In this document: positions 47,098 to 55,932 of the stretch, in pieces
Position numbering within the stretch: the first letter of the stretch is position 1
How the letters are laid out: every line of letters begins with the position of its first letter
Source of the DNA: CAWAND01 sp963807065
GTDB taxonomy: Bacteria; Chloroflexota; Anaerolineae; Anaerolineales; E44-bin32
NCBI GenBank assembly: GCA_963807065.1
Contig: CAWDZQ010000003.1
Coordinates: 1,178,001 to 1,242,000, forward strand
Direction: 5' to 3'
Length of the DNA stretch: 64,000 nucleotides
Translations under genes and position numbers: made by a program
Notes under the pieces: model-generated
Databases searched by the model: none
Seen by the model: the letters and a program-made list of their open reading frames with translations, nothing else
Told to the model about the DNA's origin: nothing

Positions 47098-48722
47098 GTG
47101 AAGTGCTGAATTCCCACGTTGAGGGCTGAACGAAGCGTGGACGTATCCGAAACCAACATCTTGAGATAGGTCAAGATCGGGCCAGGGCGGAGGGCCCACT
47201 CGCGAAATGCTCTGCGCTGCCAATAGAGCAGGCGCTCGGCGCTCAGATTTGGGTAATCCAGGACAGTCGCCTGATCCATGTCGACTTGCTCCCAGCGGGT
47301 GCCCTTGCGGAACCATTCGTTCTCTACCACTTCAAAGAAGAACGGCGTCCCAGGGTAGGGAGCGGCGACGTGGAACAAGGCAATATCCAGAGGCAGGCTC
47401 TTGGCGAAATCGATAGTCTTGCGTATCGTCTCCTCGGTCTCTCCGGGGAGACCGATGATGAAGTAGCCCCAGTTCTTGATCCCCGATCGGCGGGCCCAGT
47501 TCAGGGCTCTTTCGGCCTTGTCCGGGTAGGCACCTTTGCGCGCGTGCTTGAGGATTTGCTCCGACCCGCTCTCAATGCCCCAAGAAATCAGCCAGTTGCC
47601 TGCCTCGGCCATGAGTTGGAGCATCTCTTCATCGACATAGTCAACCCGACTGTTGCAGGTCCATTTGATATTGATCTGCTCATCAATCATGCGCCGGCAG
47701 AGTTCAACGACCTGATCACGGTGGACCGTAAACAGGTCGGCATACATGTGGATATTGTTAATCCCCAGCTCCTTGAGATGCCACAGCTCCTTCATTATCG
47801 TCTCGGGCGACCTGATCCGAGCGGAGTATTGGTAGCTCACGTGTTTGATGCAGTAGATACACCCGGCTGGGCAGCCACGGCTGGTCACAATGAAGGTGAA
47901 GGGCCCTTTGATCATGGGCATACGGTACTTGTTCAAGGGAAGGAGCTCGTGAAGAGGCATCGGCAGATCGTTCAGATCGGCGATGAAGGGGCGCGGGAGA
48001 TTGACTCTTATCTCTCCCTCTTTCCGCCAAACAAGCCCCTTGATCCCCTCCATCTGCACTGCCCCATCCTTGTCCAAGGCGGGTTCGTACGACGGGTCGT
48101 GCTTGTCGAAGAGCAGCTTGATTTCGGGCGGCCTTTCTTCGATTTTTCCTTCCAGGTGGTCGAGCAAATCGCGGATGGTGAGATCCGGCTCGCCATGCAG
48201 GACGAAATCGAGCGCCGGAAAAGGACGCAGGGTCTCTTTGGGGATGGCGGTGACATGGGTCCCAAAGGCAATCGTGGTCGCACCGCGCGACTTGGCCAGG
48301 AAGCAGCCGTACATATCATTCTCAAGCGTGGGTGCGGTGACCTGAGTCAGGTAGTAGCGCGGTTGGAGTTGGCTGAGCTTCTTGGCGAATTCCGGCCAGG
48401 TCATCCTTTCAGCGTTGGCGTCGATGATTGCGACCTCATAGGTCGGATGGAGCAGAGCCGCCATCTGAGCCAGTTCTTCCTGCGGCCAGACCATATTCTC
48501 CCGCGTTCGGCGGCCAACTCTGTGCTGAGTACGAATCCAAAGATCACCGTCGGGGGTGGGCGGGTTCACCAGAACAATGTCCACCGCGTCCTTTGAACGC
48601 TTACGCGCTGAAAGTTCCCTGCTCACGATGGCGTCCGCGCTTGGGTAGTCTGGCCCGGGGAGCTGCCGGATGCGCCGCGTGCCCAAATTGATTTTTCGAA
48701 GTTCGCTGTCAGGCATCCCCAT
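47064..48722 (-). CDS. B12-binding-type radical SAM protein (BchE-like)
   Basis: A 552-residue protein. I chose the ATG at 48722 because GGGAGGAGG lies six bases upstream; the longer frame begins at a GTG. The N-terminal half is Rossmann-like ('VDIVLVNPPTPDGDLW', 'YEVAIIDANAERM'). The radical SAM cluster motif is 'VTSRGCPAGCIYCIKHV' (CxxxCxxC), followed by 'WLISWGIESGSEQILKHARK' and 'GIKNWGYFIIGLPGETEET'. The cobalamin-site DxHxxG is not visible, so B12 use is uncertain. Substrate unknown; methylation or oxidation of a lipid or sugar is typical of relatives. Confidence 0.87.
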   Translation of the reverse strand: MGMPDSELRKINLGTRRIRQLPGPDYPSADAIVSRELSARKRSKDAVDIVLVNPPTPDGDLWIRTQHRVGRRTRENMVWPQEELAQMAALLHPTYEVAIIDANAERMTWPEFAKKLSQLQPRYYLTQVTAPTLENDMYGCFLAKSRGATTIAFGTHVTAIPKETLRPFPALDFVLHGEPDLTIRDLLDHLEGKIEERPPEIKLLFDKHDPSYEPALDKDGAVQMEGIKGLVWRKEGEIRVNLPRPFIADLNDLPMPLHELLPLNKYRMPMIKGPFTFIVTSRGCPAGCIYCIKHVSYQYSARIRSPETIMKELWHLKELGINNIHMYADLFTVHRDQVVELCRRMIDEQINIKWTCNSRVDYVDEEMLQLMAEAGNWLISWGIESGSEQILKHARKGAYPDKAERALNWARRSGIKNWGYFIIGLPGETEETIRKTIDFAKSLPLDIALFHVAAPYPGTPFFFEVVENEWFRKGTRWEQVDMDQATVLDYPNLSAERLLYWQRRAFREWALRPGPILTYLKMLVSDTSTLRSALNVGIQHFTWATDTGVPTE

Positions 48723-48767
48723 TAGGAGCCTCCTCCCGTGCACCGAATCGATTGGCTACCTCTGAAG

Positions 48768-49967
48768 TCATGTGGCATTCAGGTCCTTGATGGTCAATAT
48801 GTCCCGTTCACTCAGCGCGCGCATCACACCAGCCAGGATCCAAGAGATCACGAGCTGAATTCCAATCAACGTGCTCATAGCTGCGCCAAGCAGATACAAC
48901 CAGATTCTCTCCACAGCCCATCCTCGAATACCAAGTGTGAGGCTTAGAATTGCGATGACTGTGCCCACAACGACCAAACTCAGCCCCAGCCACCCGAAAT
49001 GTTGTTCCATAGAAGATCGAAAGAAGGTTCGTTCTAGGAAACCCTCCCGAACCGGCTCTTTGTTAAACAGCCCAACGAGAAAGTTGAACGTGGCTGCCAA
49101 GGTGAAGAGGCTTATTCCACTCACACCGAAGATGAGGGCGGAGTAGAGTACCGTCACCGCCACTGGCCCCAGCGAAGTTGTACCCGCCAACCTTGCCAAG
49201 AGCAGACCCAGCCCAACCAGGCAAGCGAACGCCACACTGCCCAGGCCAACAGCCCCAAGGATTCTGGCGGGATTGTAAGCCATAACCGTCCACAGCATCG
49301 ATGTCAGGAACAAGGAACCATCGTGAACCACGCTCAGTTTTGAATCACCCACTCGCTCAGCATATGGAATCGATACCTCTGTCGTGGTCACGCCTTCATG
49401 CAGTGCCCTTGCGCTCATCACAGGCGTCAGGTTGAGGCCATCAGGTAAGGGATATAGTTTTCCAAGAATCTCCCGCTTGAAGACACGCATCCCACTTGCG
49501 CTATCTGTCACTCGCTCCGGGCCGAGCAGCGACAGAAGCCCGGCAAAGATGAAGTTGCCCAGCCGCCTGGTCCCCGGCATCCGGCTCTCGCCCCCGGACA
49601 TCCTTGAGCCGATGACCAGATCAGATCCGTTCATCGCTTTCTGGCAGAGCTGAGGAAACCATTCGGGAGGGTATGTGCCGTCCGCATCCAGGAACCCTAT
49701 CAGATTTCCCTGCGCTTTGGAGAATCCTGTCTTCAGCGCCGCACCGTACCCCCGATTCGAGAGGTGCTTGATGACGGTAACGCCTTCAACCCCGGCTGCC
49801 ACCTCCGCCGTCCTGTCCTGGGAACCGTCGTCCACCACGAGAAGTTCCAATCGGTCGACGCCGACCTTGGCCAGCTCGGCCTTAACCGACAACACTCGCG
49901 TGGCGATGGCAACAATTCCGTTCTCTTCATTGTAGGCCGGGATGACAACCGAAAGGAGGTTTGTCAT
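48768..49967 (-). CDS. Polyprenyl-phosphate-type GT2 (DPM/GtrB-like) with C-terminal membrane helices
   Basis: A 399-residue enzyme. The catalytic domain has 'LLSVVIPAYNEENGIVAIAT', 'LLVVDDGSQDRTAEVAA', 'NRGYGAALKTGFSKAQGNLI' and 'GFLDADGTYPPEWFPQL' (DxD). After about residue 230 it has four membrane helices, e.g. 'GLGSVAFACLVGLGLLLARL' and 'GLSLVVVGTVIAILSLTLGI'. Such proteins load a sugar onto polyprenyl phosphate for GT-C enzymes, fitting the GT-C-like proteins at 2491 and 29050. The stop is 45 bases from the radical SAM start and the start overlaps the acyltransferase stop. Confidence 0.9.
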   Translation of the reverse strand: MTNLLSVVIPAYNEENGIVAIATRVLSVKAELAKVGVDRLELLVVDDGSQDRTAEVAAGVEGVTVIKHLSNRGYGAALKTGFSKAQGNLIGFLDADGTYPPEWFPQLCQKAMNGSDLVIGSRMSGGESRMPGTRRLGNFIFAGLLSLLGPERVTDSASGMRVFKREILGKLYPLPDGLNLTPVMSARALHEGVTTTEVSIPYAERVGDSKLSVVHDGSLFLTSMLWTVMAYNPARILGAVGLGSVAFACLVGLGLLLARLAGTTSLGPVAVTVLYSALIFGVSGISLFTLAATFNFLVGLFNKEPVREGFLERTFFRSSMEQHFGWLGLSLVVVGTVIAILSLTLGIRGWAVERIWLYLLGAAMSTLIGIQLVISWILAGVMRALSERDILTIKDLNAT

Positions 49968-50719
49968 GACTCACTCTCAAGCGCGTGGTAGATCTCCGCT
50001 GATGGCATGCGAGCAGGCGCTTCGATCTTGCGCAAAACCTTGGCCGGAACGCCGGCGACAAGGGCGTGTTCGGGGACATCGCGAGTGACAACGGCACCAG
50101 CGGCTACAACCGCGCCACGTCCGATCGTCACACCATCCGTGACTATCGCCCCTGCTCCGATCCAGACGTCATCGGAAATTCGAATCCCTTCAGCGGTGAT
50201 GCCTTGCTCGACAAAGGGGCGGGTCGGATCCTGATAGACGTGATTGACCGCCAGGATTTGTACCAGGGGAGAGGTGTACACGCGATCGCCTATCGAGATC
50301 CCGCCTTGCCCCCGAAGAATATTTCGCTCACCGATCAGACTTCGCTCGCCGATCTCGATACCCGCCCGAGGCAGATTTCGGAAATTGTAGACATGCAGGA
50401 TGGAGCCGTGCATGATCAGGGTGCCGTCACCGATCCTTATCCCCGCTGGGCAAGCATGCAGATAGACGTCCTCGTCCAGATAGGCACCTGCTCCGAGCCA
50501 GATGTGATCTGCAAAGCACAACCGCACGCCTCGCTCTATCGCGGCCATCCCATTCATGTGGAGCATCAATCGATAGAAAACAGCCCGCAATCCGATGCCA
50601 ACGATCGTCGGGATCTCCCGAAGCAGTGCCATCAAAAGCTGCTCGGAAAGGTAACGCCCGAAGCTCGAGGCCTGCCGGTCCAGATAGCGGGACGTCAGGC
50701 GTGCTAACTCACGAAACAT
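49964..50719 (-). CDS. Hexapeptide-repeat O-acetyltransferase
   Basis: A 251-residue left-handed beta-helix acyltransferase. I used the ATG at 50719 (MFRELARLTSRYLDRQASSF). Hexapeptide repeats run from about residue 80: 'ICFADHIWLGAGAYLDEDVY'-like units, 'GIRISDDVWIGAGAIVTDGV', 'TIGRGAVVAAGAVVTRDVPE' and 'ALVAGVPAKVLRKI'. The His-bearing loop is 'VNHVYQDPTRPF'. It likely acetylates a sugar in the cytoplasm. It overlaps the GT2 gene at 48768-49967 by four bases (ATGA). Confidence 0.9.
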   Translation of the reverse strand: MFRELARLTSRYLDRQASSFGRYLSEQLLMALLREIPTIVGIGLRAVFYRLMLHMNGMAAIERGVRLCFADHIWLGAGAYLDEDVYLHACPAGIRIGDGTLIMHGSILHVYNFRNLPRAGIEIGERSLIGERNILRGQGGISIGDRVYTSPLVQILAVNHVYQDPTRPFVEQGITAEGIRISDDVWIGAGAIVTDGVTIGRGAVVAAGAVVTRDVPEHALVAGVPAKVLRKIEAPARMPSAEIYHALESES

Positions 50720-50863
50720 AGGTGCAATCCCGGCAGATTGGGGCGATGGGCACGGACGACACGTCCCTCTAGAAGCAGGCAAGCTCCGCGGTTCCGACAT
50801 TCCGTCGGCCTAGCGGAACTGGTATGCGATGCAGCCTGTTTCCCCCTGGCTGATCTATGTCGG

Positions 50864-51373
50864 CTAATCCCCCGGAGTAACCTGCGTCACGTTCAATTCG
50901 ACCGTCTTGAAATTGTCGTGCAGCAAGGTCAACAAGACTTTCACACGATCACCACCGGAAAGGCCCACTTCGAAGATGCCTTCGTAGCCGCTCAAAGGGC
51001 CCGATACGACGCGGACGCGATCACCCCGCTTCAACCCCTTGAATGACACATCGTCGACCGTCTGAGAGGCATCCACCATCTGTCTCAGGCCATTAATCAC
51101 CGAGTTGGGAACTTTTCCTGGAAGACCCCCAAAGCAGACGAGACCCAACGAATGAGGCATCCACATGAAGGCGCCCATACCTTGGGCCTCGATATCCGCA
51201 TGGACAAACATGTAGCCAGGGAAGAAAGGCTTGATCTTACTGGCCCGCGGGTTGACTGGATTCACCCTTAGCCTGGGGTAGAAAATGTCCAGGCCTTTGT
51301 CGGCGGCGTAGCCCGCCAAACGGGATTCTTTCCCCGACTTGCTCCGAAGGACATACCACGCCTGGCTAGGAAT
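50864..51373 (-). CDS. NusG/RfaH-like transcription antiterminator, apparent ATT start
   Basis: A 169-residue NusG-family protein. After the first residues it reads 'WYVLRSKSGKESRLAGYAAD', the NGN opening, then 'FFPGYMFVHADIEAQGMGAF', and a C-terminal KOW-like 'GDRVRVVSGPLSGYEGIFEV'. In frame upstream there is no ATG, GTG or TTG before a TAA stop, except a TTG at 51319 that would delete the first NGN strand. An ATT at 51373 has GGAGG six bases upstream and overlaps the stop of a small upstream frame. I call ATT the start. As the first gene of the minus-strand cluster it may promote read-through of a very long operon, as RfaH/LoaP do. Confidence 0.85.
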   Translation of the reverse strand: MPSQAWYVLRSKSGKESRLAGYAADKGLDIFYPRLRVNPVNPRASKIKPFFPGYMFVHADIEAQGMGAFMWMPHSLGLVCFGGLPGKVPNSVINGLRQMVDASQTVDDVSFKGLKRGDRVRVVSGPLSGYEGIFEVGLSGGDRVKVLLTLLHDNFKTVELNVTQVTPGD

Positions 51374-51617
51374 TGCAGACCTCCACGACCCGACTTACTG
51401 TTGTCAAAGACAAGAGCCCGTTGTGAGAACACCCAGCCCCCCCGTTGGGGAACTGGGCCAAACGCAGGCGGCGGTAGCCACATTTCAGTGCAACACCATA
51501 GGTCATCGTTGACTGCGGGATCACCTTGAGCAGCGCCATCCGCCCGTCGACCGACTGGTAGGTGGATTCGGTCAAACTTTCATGTTGGGTTGAGATCGCC
51601 TTCATCATTTCCAACAT
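51366..51617 (-). CDS. Possible small ORF upstream of the NusG-like gene
   Basis: An 83-codon frame (MLEMMKAISTQHESLTESTY...) whose TAG overlaps the ATT start of the antiterminator gene, so it could couple translation. I recognise no family, and the ribosome site is weak (AAAG near -4). It may be non-coding leader RNA. Confidence 0.25.
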   Translation of the reverse strand: MLEMMKAISTQHESLTESTYQSVDGRMALLKVIPQSTMTYGVALKCGYRRLRLAQFPNGGAGCSHNGLLSLTTVSRVVEVCNS

Positions 51618-52135
51618 CTTTCAGCGACAGGACCTTTCGACTAAATCGCTCAGGTTAAGACATTCAGGATGGTCACCATGATGGGCAACGGGCGGCAAGC
51701 TCTCACACGCTGATCCTGACAAGCACCCAACGCATGGCCACCACCCGCCAGACGAAACAGCACCTACCGGGTACCCACCAATTTGGGTCTGTCGTTGACC
51801 TAAGGACTGGATTATGGATTGACCAGCTGGCAGAGCACCTCGACCAAGTTCTTGATTGTCTCCGCTCACAATAGGCAAAACTCTTATCAACCTGTGCACC
51901 CGACAAAACAGCCTATTCGCCAAGCATCTGCGAACAGGCATCCAACACTCACCTATCCTCACACATACGCAGACAATAGGAAAGATGCGGGAGTACGAAA
52001 AGGAGTAGTCCTAGAGTATGATCCCTTGAACGGGGCAGATGACATCCATCAGACCCAACGAGCCACCGAAATTCGTTGTTTGTGGGGATCGTGGCCTCTC
52101 GCTGGACACAAATGAAAGTGCCGGATTCGTGTCTG
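51618..52135. other. Leader/promoter region of the minus-strand cluster
   Basis: No recognisable gene between the possible small ORF and the response-regulator stop. An ACCCA...TGGGT inverted repeat lies near 51772-51787. I saw a CATAAT-like hexamer on the minus strand near 51812, but no convincing -35. A long 5' leader would suit a processive-antitermination target. It could not be folded here. Confidence 0.35.
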
Positions 52136-52804
52136 CTAGTCCACCAGCCCGTTCTGGTAGGCCCAGATGGCTGCCCTGGTCCGATTTTCTACGTCTAACT
52201 TGTCCAGGATGCTGCTCACATGGCTTCGTACGGTGTTGATACTCACGTCGAGTTGGAGGGAGATGGACTGGTTATCCAATCCCTGGCCAATGAGCTTCAA
52301 TACAACGAGTTCCTGAGGGGTCAAGCTATGGGCAGCACCGGTCTCGATGATATCCAAGGAGGAGTGTTGCGGAAAATCCTCCAGAGCCCTGGCAAGCGGC
52401 TTTCGGCTGCTGACAACGGCAGCGCCGGCGGCTACGGCCCTCACAGCGCCGATGATGCTGGCTGAGCTGGCCTCTTTGGTTATGTATCCGGAGGCTCCCA
52501 TCGCCAGGGCCTGGGACACATGTTCGGTTTCACCAAAGGCCGTGGTGACGATGATTTTGGCGTGTGGGACCGTGGCGCGGATGATCGAGAGGGCGCCAAA
52601 TCCATCCATTCCGGGCATCTTCAAGTCAAGGAGCACAATATCGGGAATCGTCTCTTGAGCCAGCTGAACGGCATCCTGTCCATTCGACGCGATTCCGAGG
52701 ACTTCCATGCCGTGCTTTTCGAGCAGCATTTGAAGGCCGAGGCACACCAAGTTGTGGTCGTCGGCAATGAGTACTCGAAGGTTGGACGGAGGAACCAAGT
52801 CCAT
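52136..52804 (-). CDS. LuxR/NarL-type response regulator
   Basis: A 222-residue two-component response regulator. I used the ATG at 52804 (MDLVPPSNLRVLIADDHNLV). The receiver domain has 'ADDHN', the phospho-acceptor Asp in 'DIVLLDLKMPGMDGFGALS', 'IIVTTAFGE' and 'GYITKEASS'. The C-terminal LuxR helix-turn-helix is 'SLTPQELVVLKLIGQGLDNQ' then 'SINTVRSHVSSILDKLDVEN'. No sensor kinase is in the window. It lies upstream of the antiterminator gene and divergent from the secreted SGNH-like gene, so it may control either. Confidence 0.93.
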   Translation of the reverse strand: MDLVPPSNLRVLIADDHNLVCLGLQMLLEKHGMEVLGIASNGQDAVQLAQETIPDIVLLDLKMPGMDGFGALSIIRATVPHAKIIVTTAFGETEHVSQALAMGASGYITKEASSASIIGAVRAVAAGAAVVSSRKPLARALEDFPQHSSLDIIETGAAHSLTPQELVVLKLIGQGLDNQSISLQLDVSINTVRSHVSSILDKLDVENRTRAAIWAYQNGLVD

Positions 52805-53163
52805 GATCACCTCATCTGGATGGGTGAAGGATGCCCGATAGTTTTCCAAAGACGGTATGAGCCTTGCCTACCCCGGTCCTCGGCAAGGAGGCCGTCATAC
52901 AAACATAACACGAGAACAGGTGCGCTGTCCGCGAATGTCCCCCGCAGTTCTTCCGAGGCTGAGCGTATCCGCCGAGGTGGCCCGAGACGCCGGCCTTATC
53001 CCCTGTTGGGATCTCAATGTATCGGGTACAGCCACGTGGTATTTCAGAGGGGTCCGGCCCCAATATGACCCGCCTTTCCAAGCGCAAGATGCCGGGAAGC
53101 CGGCGGGAGCAGAGCCGGACGATTTTGAGCCGTTAGGTCAAGGATCGGTATGGGAGGTAATTG
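52805..53163. other. Divergent intergenic region
   Basis: 359 bases between the response-regulator start (minus) and the secreted SGNH-like gene (plus). It contains the GGGAGG ribosome site just before 53164. I saw no clear dyad or promoter pair, though both genes' promoters should lie here. Confidence 0.4.
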
Positions 53164-54354
53164 ATGGAGAAGTCTACTGCACATCGGTTGAAGGGGCCGC
53201 GCAGGATAAGACGTCAGGTTCCGGTCACGGCCAAGGCCATTGGCGTTGGCTCAGTCCTGCTGACCATTGTCGTTGTCTTTTTCAGCCATTCACGAGGCGA
53301 AGCCAGCGGCCAATCACCCTGGACCTTGCCTTTATCCACCAGCCATGGGGTCGTCAATTCCCCCAATGTCTCCAAGCTGGGACAGATAAGTCGAAGCCCT
53401 GGGGGCCAGCGGGCACCCGCTCAACCCACGCTGCTCCAGACGGGGGGGATCGTCGTCGACCACAATTCGGTCGCCCTTTTCGAGTCCATCCCGGAAACCT
53501 ACCTGGAGGCGGCTGCGTCGCTGTCGATGCTCTTCGTGGACCGATCGGTAGGGATGAACATCGATGAGGGCCTTGACTGTCTGAGTTACCCGTCTAACCT
53601 GGATGCTCCCAACAACTGCAACCGCTACGAACACGTCGACCCCAGATATTCGGTTGATCCGAGCGAGCTCACCTGGTCCCACCCGGGCGGATACGACCGA
53701 TCCAATTGGAGTTTCCTTGGCTGGTCAGACACCACTTGCGACTCGTGGTTCAAGAAGATTGACTGTTACCTTGACTACATCTCCCCCCGCATGCATAACT
53801 ACGATGTCCTCTCATTCCAGTTCAGCTATCTAGCGGTTGACCAGACATCGTCGATCATGGACGAACCCGGCGGCTACTTTTGGGACAACCCCGACCGAAC
53901 CGATGTATTCGACCAGCGGGCCTTTGAGGCCCAGCATCCAGACAAGGCCTTTATCTACTGGACGGCGAGCCTCTCTAGATCTATTGGCACGCAAGTGTCC
54001 GAGGATTTCAATGCCCAGATGCGGCAATATGCCGAGACCAACGGCATACCCCTTTTCGATGTGGCGGACATCGAATCACATGACCCTGCCGGTAACCCTT
54101 GCTACGACAATCGTGACGGCGTCGCCTACGACAACGGTAATGGATCTGAAAACTATCCTGATGATGGGATCAACCGCCCGGCGATTTGCCCCCAGTACAC
54201 CACCGAAGTTGATGGCGGCCACCTCGGGAGCGTTTCTGACGGGAAGATCCGCGTCGCCAAAGCGTTCTGGGTGCTGATGGCCAGGATTGCCGGGTGGGAT
54301 GGAACAACCGGCACCCACAAACTGTACTTCCCGCTCGTCATCCAGAGCCCCTAG
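53164..54354 (+). CDS. Secreted SGNH-like protein (paralog of 32340-33437)
   Basis: A 396-residue protein starting at the ATG at 53164, preceded by GGAGG. An N-terminal membrane segment is 'AIGVGSVLLTIVVVFFSHSR', with no lipobox Cys, so it is an anchored or secreted form. From residue 95 it matches the other copy: 'VVDHNSVALFESIPETYLEA', 'LFVDRSVGMNIDEGLDCLSY', 'WSHPGGYDRSNWSFLGWS', 'DKAFIYWTASLSRSIGTQVS' and 'DGGHLGSVSDGKIRVAKAFW'. Conserved Cys and the Ser...Asp-x-x-His arrangement suggest an SGNH-type fold (inference). The two copies bracket much of the cluster on the opposite strand. Confidence 0.85.
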   Translation: MEKSTAHRLKGPRRIRRQVPVTAKAIGVGSVLLTIVVVFFSHSRGEASGQSPWTLPLSTSHGVVNSPNVSKLGQISRSPGGQRAPAQPTLLQTGGIVVDHNSVALFESIPETYLEAAASLSMLFVDRSVGMNIDEGLDCLSYPSNLDAPNNCNRYEHVDPRYSVDPSELTWSHPGGYDRSNWSFLGWSDTTCDSWFKKIDCYLDYISPRMHNYDVLSFQFSYLAVDQTSSIMDEPGGYFWDNPDRTDVFDQRAFEAQHPDKAFIYWTASLSRSIGTQVSEDFNAQMRQYAETNGIPLFDVADIESHDPAGNPCYDNRDGVAYDNGNGSENYPDDGINRPAICPQYTTEVDGGHLGSVSDGKIRVAKAFWVLMARIAGWDGTTGTHKLYFPLVIQSP

Positions 54355-54711
54355 GAGCTCTACTGCAGTTCCATTTCTCGAACGCCGCCCAAGTCGTCAC
54401 CTCTGGATTGCGGTGCAATTGCAATCCATGACCTGACGAGGGCCGTCCAGCCGAGAAGGCTGCAGAGCTGGGCTGGCCAAGCACTCTCGCGGGAAGTGGC
54501 AAGTGCAGCGGGCAGCAACTCGCTGCGCGGGGCCGCGCCCAGAATGCGCCACACGTTTGGCCCCTTGGGCGCGTTCCCCGCCGTTCGTCTCCCCAGGGAG
54601 TAAACGCGCGTCGAGAGGTTCCCAAGGCAAGAGCCAGCCGCGGCCACGTCCGGGACGTGGCCGCATTTGACGACCCCTTAGGGCCGGCTGACCAATCCTT
54701 CTGCGAACGAC
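54355..54711. other. Convergent intergenic region with inverted repeats
   Basis: Between two convergent genes. It holds a perfect 11-bp stem with a 3-base loop and a second 8-bp inverted repeat (see separate entries). No ORF with recognised family sequence. Bidirectional termination is the likely role. Confidence 0.5.
54640..54664. terminator. Perfect 11-bp hairpin, probable bidirectional terminator
   Basis: GCGGCCACGTC at 54640-54650, loop CGG, then GACGTGGCCGC to 54664. It is very GC-rich and lies between convergent stops, which suits a terminator. No poly-U tract follows on either strand, so it may act as a Rho-stalling or symmetrical structural site. Confidence 0.55.
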
Positions 54712-54718
54712 CTAAGGG
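54674..54718. repeat. 8-bp inverted repeat overlapping a stop codon
   Basis: CCCTTAGG at 54674-54681 pairs with CCTAAGGG at 54711-54718, with 29 bases between. The second arm overlaps the stop of the minus-strand secreted-protein gene. Probably part of the same terminator region. Confidence 0.35.
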
Positions 54719-55932
54719 TTGGGAAACTTGATCCAACCCGATGTTTGGCGATCGAACAGGACATCGTATTCTCTGAAGTCAAACCGTCCCTGATACTGAA
54801 TGTCGTCTGGAACACCCTGGATGATCAAGGGAACGCAATCCAAGCTTACGCTCGTGCAACCCTGAACCGGTTTGCCGTAGCGGTCCGCATAACCCTCGTA
54901 GTTGGCAACACCCGTGTGGTCCGGGTCCACGATCGCCAGAAGTCGCGGGGGAAACTGCACCGACACCACGTGGGGCTGGTAGCGGCTTCCGTTGTGGTCG
55001 CAGTTGAGATTCGGGTCCTGACAGAAGAATTGAAGGCGCGTCGGGTCTTGAGGATCCACCGGTCCCCACAGATCGCCCATCCCCACCACGACTCCCCACA
55101 TCCCCCCTCGCTGCTCTTTGCCTCCCGGGCTTCCGCTGTACCACGTTCCGAAACGGATATTGCCCGTATTGGCATAGTGGAGCTTGAAGCGGGTGAAGTT
55201 ATTGGGAACATCGATCACCGTATTGCCGTCGACGAGGAGATCGCCGCTGTCTTGCCAGCCACCCGAACGGAAGATTCCGCAAATGTCGGGGTTGTCGATC
55301 CGGCAGACTTTGGCCTCCAGCCAGGCACTATGGTATCGGACCGACGAGGCATTGGAACTCGACATCCCATGGATGAGAGCTCGAAAGGCGACGATGCAGC
55401 CGTCTGCATACTGGGAAGTACAGGGAAGGTCTCGCCGAACCAGCCAGATATAGCCTGTATGCTTGCAGTCATCTTCGAGGCACCCGGACGGGCTGACGGT
55501 CTGCCACGGGTAGGAGATCTCTCCTCCTGCCCATTGGTAGAACTGGGTTCCGAAGATGTCATCGACACTGTGAGGGTCATCGCCGTGAAAATGATCATAG
55601 TGGCATCCTCGAACGGGATCCCACAGGCCGTGATAGGCCGTTGGATCATGCGTTGGGCAGAGGGGTGCCCCCGGGTAGGGCACGGATGTGTCGGCCGGCT
55701 CGGTGGCTGTTGGTTGAACAGCCGCGGTCGGGGATTGAGTTGGCGCGACCGAAGAGGCGGGTGGACACAGGAAGAGCTGCCGCCCATCCGGATATGTGCG
55801 GAGAAGCTCACAGTCGCTTGTGTCGACCGCCGAGCCTTGTGCATCCACTTTCACGACGAGCGGAGACGAAACGGCCCCCAGGCCGACCGCCATGGCGATG
55901 AGCATGGCAACGATCACACGCTTGGCATTCAT
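54712..55932 (-). CDS. Secreted protein of unknown family
   Basis: A 406-residue exported protein starting at the ATG at 55932 (MNAKRVIVAMLIAMAVGLGA), with a clear signal peptide. A Pro/Thr-rich stretch ('PTQSPTAAVQPTATEP') follows. Then a Cys-, Trp- and His-rich region: 'RGCHYDHFHGDDPHSVDDIF', 'CKHTGYIWLVRRDLPCTSQY' and 'WTYSGSPGG'-like loops. His/Asp clustering suggests metal binding, but I recognise no family. It converges with the plus-strand SGNH-like gene. Confidence 0.8.
   Translation of the reverse strand: MNAKRVIVAMLIAMAVGLGAVSSPLVVKVDAQGSAVDTSDCELLRTYPDGRQLFLCPPASSVAPTQSPTAAVQPTATEPADTSVPYPGAPLCPTHDPTAYHGLWDPVRGCHYDHFHGDDPHSVDDIFGTQFYQWAGGEISYPWQTVSPSGCLEDDCKHTGYIWLVRRDLPCTSQYADGCIVAFRALIHGMSSSNASSVRYHSAWLEAKVCRIDNPDICGIFRSGGWQDSGDLLVDGNTVIDVPNNFTRFKLHYANTGNIRFGTWYSGSPGGKEQRGGMWGVVVGMGDLWGPVDPQDPTRLQFFCQDPNLNCDHNGSRYQPHVVSVQFPPRLLAIVDPDHTGVANYEGYADRYGKPVQGCTSVSLDCVPLIIQGVPDDIQYQGRFDFREYDVLFDRQTSGWIKFPNP

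Noticed and set aside
51470..51477. GGCGGTAG, identical to the core of the RfaH ops element
   Set aside because: It is on the plus strand, antisense to the minus-strand operon that the antiterminator would regulate; eight bases is expected by chance.
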